DNA of 51,334 nucleotides, taken from positions 1-51,334 of the forward strand of contig CALDYQ010000025.1 of NCBI GenBank assembly GCA_937944385.1. Direction: 5' to 3'. The notes under the pieces were generated by a model. It searched no databases. It worked only from the letters and a program-made list of their open reading frames with translations, and was not told the origin of the DNA. Both the position numbers and the translations under genes were made by a program. Positions 44,841-51,334 of the stretch are shown here, in pieces. Positions within the stretch are counted from its first letter, which is position 1, and the number at the start of each line of letters is the position of its first letter. This stretch comes from an uncultured Burkholderiales bacterium. Lineage in GTDB: Bacteria; Pseudomonadota; Gammaproteobacteria; Burkholderiales; Casimicrobiaceae.

Positions 44841-45692
44841 GTGACGCTTCTCTATATCATTGTTGCGGCCGTCCTGGGCGGCGTCGCCTCGGTCGCGGTC
44901 GCCGCCGTCGCCCTTCTCGTTCGGCTGGAATCCATCGAGCGCTGGGTCGCCTTCGCGGTGGGCGCGATGCTGAGTGTCGTCTTTCTCGATCTGCTCCCCC
45001 ACGCGCTGGATTCTGGCGTCGTCCCGGCATCGTTGATGGCGTGGGTGATGGGAGGCGTGCTGTTCTTCTTCGTCCTCGAAAAACTGGTGATCTGGCGGCA
45101 CAGCCACGGCGAGCTCACGCGTCCGCCCGCGGATGATGCTGCCATGGACGACGAATCGCATCCGCATCACCACCACGTTCACCATGATGCGCACGGTCAC
45201 GCGAAAGGCCACGCGAAAGGCCACGCACAGGGTGATCGCGGGCGTTCGGGGCTCATGATTCTGGTGGGTGATTCGCTTCACAATGCCACCGATGGAGTGC
45301 TCATCGCCGCCGCCTTTCTTGCCGACACGAAGCTCGGCGTGGTCACCGCGCTCGCGGTCATCGCACACGAGATTCCGCAGGAAGTCAGTGATTTCTTCGT
45401 GCTGCTGCACTCGGGCTACAGCCGGGCCCGCGCGTTTCTCTACAACCTGCTGTCGAGCCTTGCCATGGTCGTCGGTGGTGTTGCGGGGTACTTTGCGCTC
45501 GAGTCGGCTCAGGCGCACGTGACGCCCGTGCTGGCGTTTGCTGCGGCATCCATGCTCTATGTGGCCGTCGCCGACCTGATCCCCACGCTGCAGCGCCGCT
45601 TCTCGCTCCGGGAAACAGGTTGGCAGATCGCCATGATTGCCTCCGGCATCGCTTCAGTGAGTGTGGTGCACGAGTTGTTGCACGCGCACTGA
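44841..45692 (+). CDS. ZIP-family divalent metal transporter
   Basis: 283-residue inner-membrane protein with about eight helices. The helix-IV/V metal-site signatures are intact: DSLHNATDGVLIAA and IAHEIPQEVSDFFVLL. Between helices III and IV is a cytoplasmic His-rich loop (HPHHHHVHHDAHGH) followed by GHAK repeats, typical for binding zinc or related metals. It probably imports Zn2+, possibly Fe2+ or Mn2+. The start is a GTG without SD, directly after a hairpin and T-tract; the N terminus MTLLYIIVAAVLGG matches family starts. Confidence 0.93.
   Translation: MTLLYIIVAAVLGGVASVAVAAVALLVRLESIERWVAFAVGAMLSVVFLDLLPHALDSGVVPASLMAWVMGGVLFFFVLEKLVIWRHSHGELTRPPADDAAMDDESHPHHHHVHHDAHGHAKGHAKGHAQGDRGRSGLMILVGDSLHNATDGVLIAAAFLADTKLGVVTALAVIAHEIPQEVSDFFVLLHSGYSRARAFLYNLLSSLAMVVGGVAGYFALESAQAHVTPVLAFAAASMLYVAVADLIPTLQRRFSLRETGWQIAMIASGIASVSVVHELLHAH
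45195..45230. repeat. 12-bp tandem repeat coding GHAK-GHAK-GHAQ
   Basis: Three near-identical 12-base units (GGYCACGCGAAA, last one diverged) inside the His-rich loop of the ZIP transporter. Copy-number changes would stay in frame and add or remove metal-binding His. Confidence 0.9.
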
Positions 45693-45702
45693 TCCCGGCC
45701 AA

Positions 45703-45942
45703 TCAGGGCGTCTTGTCCGGGCGCGCTGGGTTGGCTCCTGGCTCCTCGGCTGCAGGACGAGGACGGCGGCGTCGAAGGCCGCCCATCCAGAGCAGGAGGG
45801 CGATCGGCAGGATGCCTAGGAAGAGCAGCCGTGCGATGGCCGTAAGGATGGTGTCGGAAACCGCTGCCATCATCACGACGACGTACAGCCAGGCGATAGC
45901 GACGAGATACACGGGCCTTGGGTGCCGCTCGCGCGGGTTCAG
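45703..45942 (-). CDS. Small two-helix membrane protein, function unknown
   Basis: About 79 residues. RERHPRPVYLVAIAWLYVVVMMA and a second helix ARLLFLGILPIALLLWMGG, followed by an Arg-rich then acidic tail. Short proteins with the RERHPRPxYLVAIAWLYVV start occur near similar genes in betaproteobacteria, without known function. The start is doubtful: the conserved part begins right after a CTG at 45942, and the only standard codon near is a GTG inside the first helix region (PVYLV). No ATG is available. It converges with the ZIP gene, 10 bases apart. Confidence 0.55.
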   Translation of the reverse strand: MNPRERHPRPVYLVAIAWLYVVVMMAAVSDTILTAIARLLFLGILPIALLLWMGGLRRRRPRPAAEEPGANPARPDKTP

Positions 45943-45999
45943 GGTGCTGCACGGGCGATGATATGCGTCAACTCGGCTTTCGCGATGACGGCAAACCCG

Positions 46000-46029
46000 T
46001 TGCGGGAATCGAGGAGAGCTGCCTACATT
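46000..46029 (+). promoter_or_regulatory. Probable phaC promoter
   Basis: TTGCGG (46000-46005), 18-base spacer, TACATT (46024-46029). An A-rich leader and a perfect AAGGAGG (46057-46063) follow. Confidence 0.5.
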
Positions 46030-46069
46030 TGACAGACGTAAACACAGAAAAAAAGCAAGGAGGCAAGTG

Positions 46070-47821
46070 ATGGCGACCGGCGCGGACGATTCTGACCATC
46101 CGCTTGCGGCGTGGGCCGATGCAATGCGGCAATCGGCGCAGATGTTCGGTGCCGCAGGCGGTGCGCCTCCGTTCGGCAGCACAGGCTTCGGTATGCCGGG
46201 CCTTTCGGGATTTGCTGCGGGTGCGGCGCAGTCGTTGCCGCCCATGCCCGAGGCGGGCTGGTGGTGGCTTCCGCGGGTTCCCCCGGACGCATGGCTCAAG
46301 GCCTTCGGAACGTGGTTTTCTCCGCAGACCGACTTGGCATCGCTCGCTCAGTCCGATCGGCGCTTTCGCGCTGCGGCATGGAATGACGAGCCGTTCTTCC
46401 GCGGGATCCGCGACCAGTATCTGCGCACGGCGGCCTTCTGGCGCGAGTTGATCCAGGCGGCCGATCTAGACGAGCGCGAGCGGCACCGGGCGCGGTTCTT
46501 CCTCGAGCAGGCGCTGGACGCTGCGGCGCCGACCAACTTCTTTCTGACCAACCCCGAGGCGATCCAACGCGCGGTCGAAACCCAGGGTGAGAGTATCCGG
46601 CATGGGCTCGAGAACCTGCAGGCTGACATCGAGGCGGGCCACATCGCAATGACCGATGAGCGAGCCTTCAGGGTGGGTCAAAACCTCGCGGTGACGCCCG
46701 GTGAAGTGGTCTTCCGCAACGAGCTCATCGAATTGCTCCATTACAAGCCGACGCAGAAGCAGGTCCACGAGCGCCCGCTGCTGATCGTGCCGCCCTGCAT
46801 CAACAAGTTCTACATCCTCGACCTGCAGCCGTCGAATTCGTTCGTCAAGCATGCTGTGGATGCCGGCTTCGATGTTTATCTCGTCTCCTGGAAGAACGTC
46901 GGCGAGGACCAGAAGGGCACCTCCTGGGATGACTACCTCGAAGCCGGTGTGCTCACGGCGATCGACGAGGTGCGCGATCACGCCAGGGTCGACACGGTCA
47001 ATGCGCTCGGGTTCTGCGTGGGCGGGACGATCCTGGCCTGTGCGCTGGGCGTCCTCGCGGCGCGCGGCGAACTCGAGGACTTCGTCGAGAGCGCGACCTA
47101 CCTGACCACGATGCTCGACTTCAGCGAACCCGGGGACATCAAAGCCTATCTGGGCGAGAGCACCTACCAGATGCGTGTCCAGCAGCTCGGGCCCGATGGC
47201 TCGGGCGGGCTGATCAAAGGCAGCGAACTGGCGCAGAGCTTCGCCTCACTGCGCGCGAACGACCTGATCTGGAACTACGTGGTCAACAACTACCTGAAGG
47301 GGCAGGATCCGCCGGCCTTCGATCTGCTCTACTGGAACGGGGATTCCACAAACCTGCCGGGCCGGATGTACCTCTACTACATCCGCAATTTCTATCTCGA
47401 CAACCTGCTCACCCAACCCGGTGCCCTCACGATGCTCGGCGAGCCGATCGATCTGTCGCAGGTTGCAATCGACACTTACGTCTACTGCTCGCGCGAGGAT
47501 CACATCGTGCCGTGGAAGAGCGCTTATGACTCTGCGCTGCTCTGGGGGGGCGCGATCGAGTTCGTGCTCGGTGCATCCGGGCACATCGCCGGTGTCATCA
47601 ATCCGCCGGCCGCGAACAAGCGCAGCTACTGGACGGGACGCTGGCCTGCGGACAGTGCCGAGGCGTGGGAGCGCGCGGCCGAGGAGCATCCCGGGAGTTG
47701 GTGGCCGCACTGGTATCGGTGGCTGGCTGAACGCTCGGGGCGCAAGATCGCGCCGCGCAAGCACCGGCCGAGCAAGCTCGGACCGGCGCCGGGAACCTAT
47801 GTGCTCGAAAAAGCCGGTTGA
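46070..47821 (+). CDS. phaC: Class I poly(3-hydroxyalkanoate) synthase
   Basis: 583 residues. Polymerises 3-hydroxybutyryl-CoA into storage granules. The N-terminal PhaC_N domain includes NFFLTNPEAIQRAVETQGES and GQNLAVTPGEVVFRNELIELL. The alpha/beta-hydrolase core has the lipase-like box GFCVGG with nucleophile Cys316, the Asp in CSREDHIVPW and the His in GASGHIAGVINPP. Length fits class I. ATG at 46070 is chosen over the GTG one codon earlier because it is six bases from AAGGAGG. phaB follows after 58 bases; phaA is not in the window. Confidence 0.97.
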   Translation: MATGADDSDHPLAAWADAMRQSAQMFGAAGGAPPFGSTGFGMPGLSGFAAGAAQSLPPMPEAGWWWLPRVPPDAWLKAFGTWFSPQTDLASLAQSDRRFRAAAWNDEPFFRGIRDQYLRTAAFWRELIQAADLDERERHRARFFLEQALDAAAPTNFFLTNPEAIQRAVETQGESIRHGLENLQADIEAGHIAMTDERAFRVGQNLAVTPGEVVFRNELIELLHYKPTQKQVHERPLLIVPPCINKFYILDLQPSNSFVKHAVDAGFDVYLVSWKNVGEDQKGTSWDDYLEAGVLTAIDEVRDHARVDTVNALGFCVGGTILACALGVLAARGELEDFVESATYLTTMLDFSEPGDIKAYLGESTYQMRVQQLGPDGSGGLIKGSELAQSFASLRANDLIWNYVVNNYLKGQDPPAFDLLYWNGDSTNLPGRMYLYYIRNFYLDNLLTQPGALTMLGEPIDLSQVAIDTYVYCSREDHIVPWKSAYDSALLWGGAIEFVLGASGHIAGVINPPAANKRSYWTGRWPADSAEAWERAAEEHPGSWWPHWYRWLAERSGRKIAPRKHRPSKLGPAPGTYVLEKAG

Positions 47822-47879
47822 GCCCTTCTTCGAGACACCGTCTTCAGACTGACCCACAACGCAAACAAGGAGAAACTCG

Positions 47880-48620
47880 ATGTCACGCGTCGCACTCATC
47901 ACCGGCGGCATGGGCGGCCTCGGCGAGGCCATCTGCATCAAGATGGCCGCGCTCGGCTACAAGGTCGTCACCACCTACTCCCCCGGCAACAAGAATTGGA
48001 AGGAATGGCTGGATTCCATGCGCGCCTCGGGCTACGACTTTCATGCCTACCCGTGCGATGTCACTGATTTTGATTCGTGCAGGACCTGCGTCGAGCAGGT
48101 GGTGCGTGAGGTGGGCCCGGTGGATGTGCTGGTCAACAACGCCGGCATCACGCGCGACATGACCTTCAAGAAGATGGACAAGGTCAACTGGGACGTCGTG
48201 ATGAAGACGAACCTCGACAGCTGTTTCAACATGACCAAACAGGTCTGCGACGGCATGGTCGAGCGTGGATGGGGGCGCGTCATCAACATCTCGTCGGTCA
48301 ACGGCCAGAAGGGGGCCTTCGGTCAGACCAACTATTCCGCGGCCAAGGCTGGCATGCACGGCTTCACCAAGGCGCTCGCCTACGAGGTCGCCCGCAAAGG
48401 CGTCACCGTCAATACGATCTCTCCGGGCTACATCGGCACGAAAATGGTGATGGCGATTCCTCAGGATGTGCTCGAAAGCAAGATCCTGCCGCAAATCCCG
48501 ATGGGGCGTCTCGGCAAGCCGGAGGAAGTGGCGGGCCTCGTCGCGTATCTCGCAAGCGATGAGGCCGCCTTCGTGACCGGTGCCAACATTGCGATCAACG
48601 GCGGCCAGCACATGCAGTAG
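47880..48620 (+). CDS. phaB: Acetoacetyl-CoA reductase
   Basis: 246-residue short-chain dehydrogenase making (R)-3-hydroxybutyryl-CoA with NADPH for PhaC. The cofactor motif is TGGMGGLG (8-15), followed by NNAG at 86-89. The catalytic set is Ser139 (NISSVNGQKGAFGQ), Tyr152 and Lys156 (YSAAK). The sequence VTTYSPGNKNWKEWLDSM and the C terminus NGGQHMQ are characteristic of PhaB rather than FabG. A good SD (AAGGAGA) precedes the ATG. Confidence 0.96.
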   Translation: MSRVALITGGMGGLGEAICIKMAALGYKVVTTYSPGNKNWKEWLDSMRASGYDFHAYPCDVTDFDSCRTCVEQVVREVGPVDVLVNNAGITRDMTFKKMDKVNWDVVMKTNLDSCFNMTKQVCDGMVERGWGRVINISSVNGQKGAFGQTNYSAAKAGMHGFTKALAYEVARKGVTVNTISPGYIGTKMVMAIPQDVLESKILPQIPMGRLGKPEEVAGLVAYLASDEAAFVTGANIAINGGQHMQ

Positions 48621-48633
48621 CGGGTAGCGCCAC

Positions 48634-48651
48634 ACACCCGATTCCGGGTGT
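48634..48651. terminator. Hairpin between phaB and a convergent gene
   Basis: Perfect ACACCCG / CGGGTGT stem with loop ATTC, 13 bases after phaB. No T-tract on either strand; may act for both convergent genes. Confidence 0.4.
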
Positions 48652-48673
48652 ACCGCAATCGAGGTCGGTTGCG

Positions 48674-49012
48674 TCAGACGGCACCGAGCCGAGCGCGCTG
48701 GACGAGGTCGAAGAGCGACGCCCCCGGCACCGGCGCGTGCCGGGCGAGTGTGCGCTCGAGCACGCCTTCCCAGAGCTCAAGCCAATGTTCGATGGTGGGG
48801 GCTATGGCCGACTCGTCCGATGTCTCCGCGTTCAGCGCTCGAAGGTGGATGACGATTGCCGCGGCGAGCCGCGCTGAATCGTGGTCATCCAGTCGCTCAC
48901 GCGCAAAGCGGCCCATCAGTTCGAGTAGCCAGGTCAGCCGGGTCGGATCAGCGGTCAGAGGTCGGCTACTGCCGCGGTGGGGGTTAAGAGAACGGGTTTC
49001 GGTGGGGTTCAT
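48674..49012 (-). CDS. Hypothetical protein behind a Fur-like site
   Basis: 112 residues, no recognised family. The N-terminal 30 residues are polar. The rest is predicted mainly helical (RLTWLLELMGRFARERLDD, SARLAAAIVIHLRAL, TIEHWLELWEGVLERTLARH). It has no signal peptide or membrane segment, so it is probably a small cytosolic helical protein. Support for its reality: a GGAG SD eight bases before the ATG, and a well-formed promoter overlapped by a Fur-box-like inverted repeat 37-65 bases upstream. It converges with phaB. Confidence 0.6.
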   Translation of the reverse strand: MNPTETRSLNPHRGSSRPLTADPTRLTWLLELMGRFARERLDDHDSARLAAAIVIHLRALNAETSDESAIAPTIEHWLELWEGVLERTLARHAPVPGASLFDLVQRARLGAV

Positions 49013-49048
49013 GACGTGACTCCGAGGGGCGGTTGGAGAAGCCACGCT

Positions 49049-49076
49049 AGTTTACGCAAATGCGAATCGTTTGCAA
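49049..49076 (-). promoter_or_regulatory. Promoter with Fur-box-like operator
   Basis: On the minus strand, TTGCAA (49076-49071), 16-base spacer and TAAACT (49054-49049). The 19-base imperfect palindrome GCAAATGCGAATCGTTTGC (49056-49074) covers the spacer and resembles the AATGCGAAT-type Fur sites of betaproteobacteria. Iron repression of the 112-residue gene is inferred. Confidence 0.55.
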
Positions 49077-49094
49077 GTGCGATCGAGGGGCTGA

Positions 49095-50018
49095 TCAAGG
49101 CGACGACTGAGCGTTGGACGTGTGCGGGGGGCGACCCGCGAGTTCGTTCAGGAGGAGGGCGCCGATCACAACGGCTCCTCCGAGGAGCGTCGCCGGCGAG
49201 GGCGTTTCTGCCGCGAATAGCCACGTCCACAACGGACCCAGCACCACTTCGATCATTCCCAGCAGCGCGGTTTCCGGCGCGCTCAGGTAGCGCGCCGCGC
49301 GGATGAGCAGCACGCACGGGATGGCCAACTGGAACACACCGAGCAGCGCAAGGAGCGCGATATCACGAGCCGAGGCTGCGAAGGGCAGGGCAAGCGGCAG
49401 CGTGGCCAATGAGGAGACCGCAGCGCCGATCAGGACGGCCGGCGCAAGATCGACCTGGCCACCGGACTTCTTGATCGTCACCAGGTTTACCGCGGCGGCG
49501 AGCGGCACCCCCAACGCGACCAGCATGCCGAGCGCCGCCTTGCCGTCCGTGCCGTCGAGCGCGCCACCGAACATGATGGCCATGCCGATGATGGCCAAGG
49601 CGATGGCTAGCCACGTGCGTCCCGGGATCCGGCTCTGGAGGACGAGCCATGCGAGCAGCGCCGTGACGAGCGGTGAGATCGAGTTGACGATGAGTGTGTT
49701 CGCCGTCGAGGTGAGCGTCAGGGCCACCATGAAGCAGACGAACATGGTGGCCCAGCAAAGCCCCGAGATCAGTCCCGGCAGTCCGCTCGATCGGATGTGG
49801 GCGACGGCACCGCGCCCCTCGCTCCAGAGGAACCAGCCGGAGAGCGCCAGCGCGCAGAAGAAGCTGCGCCAGAACGTGACCTCGAAACTGCGTGCCTGGT
49901 CGAGGTGGCGCGTCACAACCCCCGCCATGCTCCAGAGCAGGCAGCAGAGAAGCATCAGGGCGATGGCGCGCCGGTGAGGCGCGGGGCGGGTCGGAGAAGT
50001 GGTCACGGTGCCGCTCAT
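49095..50018 (-). CDS. DMT-superfamily (EamA) transporter
   Basis: 307 residues with ten predicted helices in two EamA halves (LMLLCCLLWSMAGVVTRHL start; GMIEVVLGPLWTWLFAAETP and GGAVVIGALLLNEL near the end). RhaT/EamA relatives export metabolites or amino acids; the substrate is unknown. The start at 50018 overlaps the stop of the upstream MFS gene (ATGA), so the two exporters are translationally coupled; an in-frame ATG at 50048 is less likely. Confidence 0.9.
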   Translation of the reverse strand: MSGTVTTSPTRPAPHRRAIALMLLCCLLWSMAGVVTRHLDQARSFEVTFWRSFFCALALSGWFLWSEGRGAVAHIRSSGLPGLISGLCWATMFVCFMVALTLTSTANTLIVNSISPLVTALLAWLVLQSRIPGRTWLAIALAIIGMAIMFGGALDGTDGKAALGMLVALGVPLAAAVNLVTIKKSGGQVDLAPAVLIGAAVSSLATLPLALPFAASARDIALLALLGVFQLAIPCVLLIRAARYLSAPETALLGMIEVVLGPLWTWLFAAETPSPATLLGGAVVIGALLLNELAGRPPHTSNAQSSP

Positions 50019-51220
50019 GCGCTCACCGCCTCCGGGCTTCGGCTCCATGTCTTCGGAAGGGCGAGGCAGACGACCGCCGCCACGGCAAAGGTTCCTGCAC
50101 TGGCAAGCATCGCGCTCTGCCAGGTGAGGCGTTCGATCAACAGCCCGCCCATGAGAAACCCGCTACCCAGACCACCCATGAAAAGCGTCATCGACCACGT
50201 GAAGGCCTCGGTCGAGTAGTGGCTGGGGGTCAGCTTGCCGAGCTGCAGGTTCATCGCGGCCATGCCCGGCCCGAAGCCCGCGCCGGCGAGCAGACAGCCC
50301 GCGACCATGACGGGCAACCGTTCCGTCTGGGCAAGGATCAGCGCTCCCCCTGTGAGCCAGAGCATCGCCTGCAGACAGTGCCGTGCCAACGGGCTCGATA
50401 AGGGCAGGGCGCCGTAGGCGAAGCCCGACAACGCTGAGGTGACCGACATTGCAGCGAAGAGCAGGCCGATGACTTCCGGCTGATCGATGGCTCGGGCATA
50501 GCCGGTGGCCGCGATCTCGAGCAGACCGATGGCGAGTCCGAAACTTGCCGAGAGCAGGAGCGCGCGGCGCACGGCAGCGACCGTGAGCGGTCCGGCCCAG
50601 TGGCGCGATGCGCCCGTCTCGACCTCGCCCCAGCGAGCGAGCGCCCCGGAGCGGGAAAAGAGCCAGACACCGCCCGCGGAGAGTGCCGCTGAGACGAGGA
50701 TCGCGTAGGCGGGCTGCGCGAAGGCTGCCGCCAGGCTCACGATCAAGGGCCCCACGATGAAGCAGATCTCCATCAGGATCGCCTCGATCGCGAAGGCGGT
50801 CTGCTTCTGCGCGTCGGGCAGCGCGGACTTGCGATACATCGCGCGCACCGTCATCGACACCGGCGGGAAGCAGAATCCCGCGATGGCCGAGACGAGGGCG
50901 AGCGGAAGGGGGGAATGCGTGGTCTGTGCCAAGGCGACCAGCGCGACGAGTGCCACCGCATGCGCAACGGCAAGCGGCAGCATGACGCTCGCCGGGCCGC
51001 GGGTGTCGATGGCGCGGCCGATGACTGGCGCCTGCACGCCCACGGCCAGCAGATACGCCGAGGCGGCCACGCCCGCGGTGGCGAACGAGCCGGTCAGCGC
51101 CTGAAGGCCGAGCGTGATCGCGAGCGAGTTCATGCCGATCGGCAGACGCGCGATCAGCGAAGTAAGAATGATTCGCCTCAGCTCGCGATCAGCAAGCAGG
51201 CGTCGGTAGGGGGCGAGCAA
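50015..51220 (-). CDS. MFS transporter
   Basis: 401 residues, about 12 helices. The N terminus YRRLLADRELRRIILTSLIARLPIGM is followed by a motif-A-like loop GRAIDTRGPASVMLP between helices 2 and 3. A mid-protein CFIVGPLIVSLAAAF follows, typical of drug/sugar efflux MFS. The start codon is TTG. The substrate cannot be inferred. It is coupled to the DMT gene downstream. Confidence 0.88.
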   Translation of the reverse strand: MLAPYRRLLADRELRRIILTSLIARLPIGMNSLAITLGLQALTGSFATAGVAASAYLLAVGVQAPVIGRAIDTRGPASVMLPLAVAHAVALVALVALAQTTHSPLPLALVSAIAGFCFPPVSMTVRAMYRKSALPDAQKQTAFAIEAILMEICFIVGPLIVSLAAAFAQPAYAILVSAALSAGGVWLFSRSGALARWGEVETGASRHWAGPLTVAAVRRALLLSASFGLAIGLLEIAATGYARAIDQPEVIGLLFAAMSVTSALSGFAYGALPLSSPLARHCLQAMLWLTGGALILAQTERLPVMVAGCLLAGAGFGPGMAAMNLQLGKLTPSHYSTEAFTWSMTLFMGGLGSGFLMGGLLIERLTWQSAMLASAGTFAVAAVVCLALPKTWSRSPEAVSA

Positions 51221-51241
51221 GACAGCGTCCGACCCGGACCG

Positions 51242-51334
51242 TCACTTGCCCGGCGGCACCATGGGCAGACGCCGCATGGCCCACTCGGACATGCCGCCGC
51301 GGACGGCGTGGACGTGCTTGCGGCCAAGCTGCTG
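51242..51334 (-). CDS. Rhodanese-like protein, 3' end only
   Basis: The last 30 residues of a gene running off the right edge: HVHAVRGGMSEWAMRRLPM then a short tail PPGK. The V-RGG-x-x-x-W pattern closes rhodanese (sulfurtransferase) domains. The catalytic Cys is outside the window. It lies 21 bases upstream of the MFS gene on the same strand. Confidence 0.75.
   Translation of the reverse strand, partial: QQLGRKHVHAVRGGMSEWAMRRLPMVPPGK

Noticed and set aside
46028-46056. TTGACA at 46028 as the phaC -35
   Set aside because: No -10 lies 16-18 bases downstream; that position holds the SD region.

Overview
The window is about 51 kb of GC-rich (roughly two-thirds G+C) bacterial chromosome. It looks betaproteobacterial (Burkholderiales/Rhodocyclales-like; genus not determinable from sequence alone). 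The support is a ring-epoxidase phenylacetate cluster with a TetR-type PaaR, an EarP/Arg32-type EF-P, a class I PHA synthase with PhaB, three-gene pnt transhydrogenase, and single-domain FucA-like and GST families of proteobacterial type. The genes are mostly housekeeping or core-metabolic, tightly packed, often with 4-base ATGA overlaps. Accessory DNA is confined to the left edge and to a decay zone near 26.3-27.9 kb.

Layout. 1-3.2 kb: 3' part of a HEPN-DUF499 ATPase of the kind found in methylase-linked phage-defence islands; its partners lie upstream of the window. 3.2-13.5 kb: purL, a Lon-like AAA ATPase, uvrB, marC, gstA and dnaB. 13.5-19.7 kb: an MlrC-type peptidase, rlhA, an O-methyltransferase, a LOG-type hydrolase, pgsA and an Ala-rich lipoprotein. 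19.7-21.7 kb: tRNA-Asn, then mtnA coupled to a FucA-like class II aldolase (probable methylthioadenosine/5'-deoxyadenosine salvage by the DHAP shunt). 21.7-26.3 kb: a peptide-type binding protein and pntAA-pntAB-pntB. 26.3-27.9 kb: two wrecked genes (DMT transporter, subtilisin-like protease) around an intact peroxiredoxin. 27.9-31.3 kb: cysS behind a leader region, an XRE-cupin regulator and agmatinase. 31.3-37.8 kb: phenylacetate genes paaG (minus) and paaABCE-paaR-paaF, then mobB. 38-42.8 kb: a small outer-membrane protein, a BaiN-type flavoprotein, a membrane diguanylate cyclase and an HDAC-family deacetylase. 42.9-45.7 kb: efp and earP, divergent from a ZIP metal transporter. 46-48.6 kb: phaC-phaB. 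48.7-51.3 kb: a hypothetical gene behind a Fur-like site, DMT and MFS transporters, and the end of a rhodanese.

The most striking element is the region between the protease remnant and cysS. A promoter-like -10 sits six bases before a 14-codon reading frame containing three consecutive Cys codons. This is followed by mutually exclusive RNA pairings and a perfect intrinsic terminator, then the cysteinyl-tRNA synthetase gene. It reads as a cysteine-responsive ribosome-mediated attenuator whose leader peptide is itself leaderless. The same geometry (a -10 hexamer ending 6-8 bases before the start codon, no Shine-Dalgarno) recurs before uvrB, marC, dnaB, pgsA, the OMP gene and the HDAC gene, so leaderless mRNAs may be common in this organism.

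The synthetase is of a sequence type different from the usual betaproteobacterial CysS. The paa operon lacks paaD and carries a perfect 14-bp operator palindrome inside a consensus promoter. All identifications are from reading motifs and remembered family sequences; no database search was possible.
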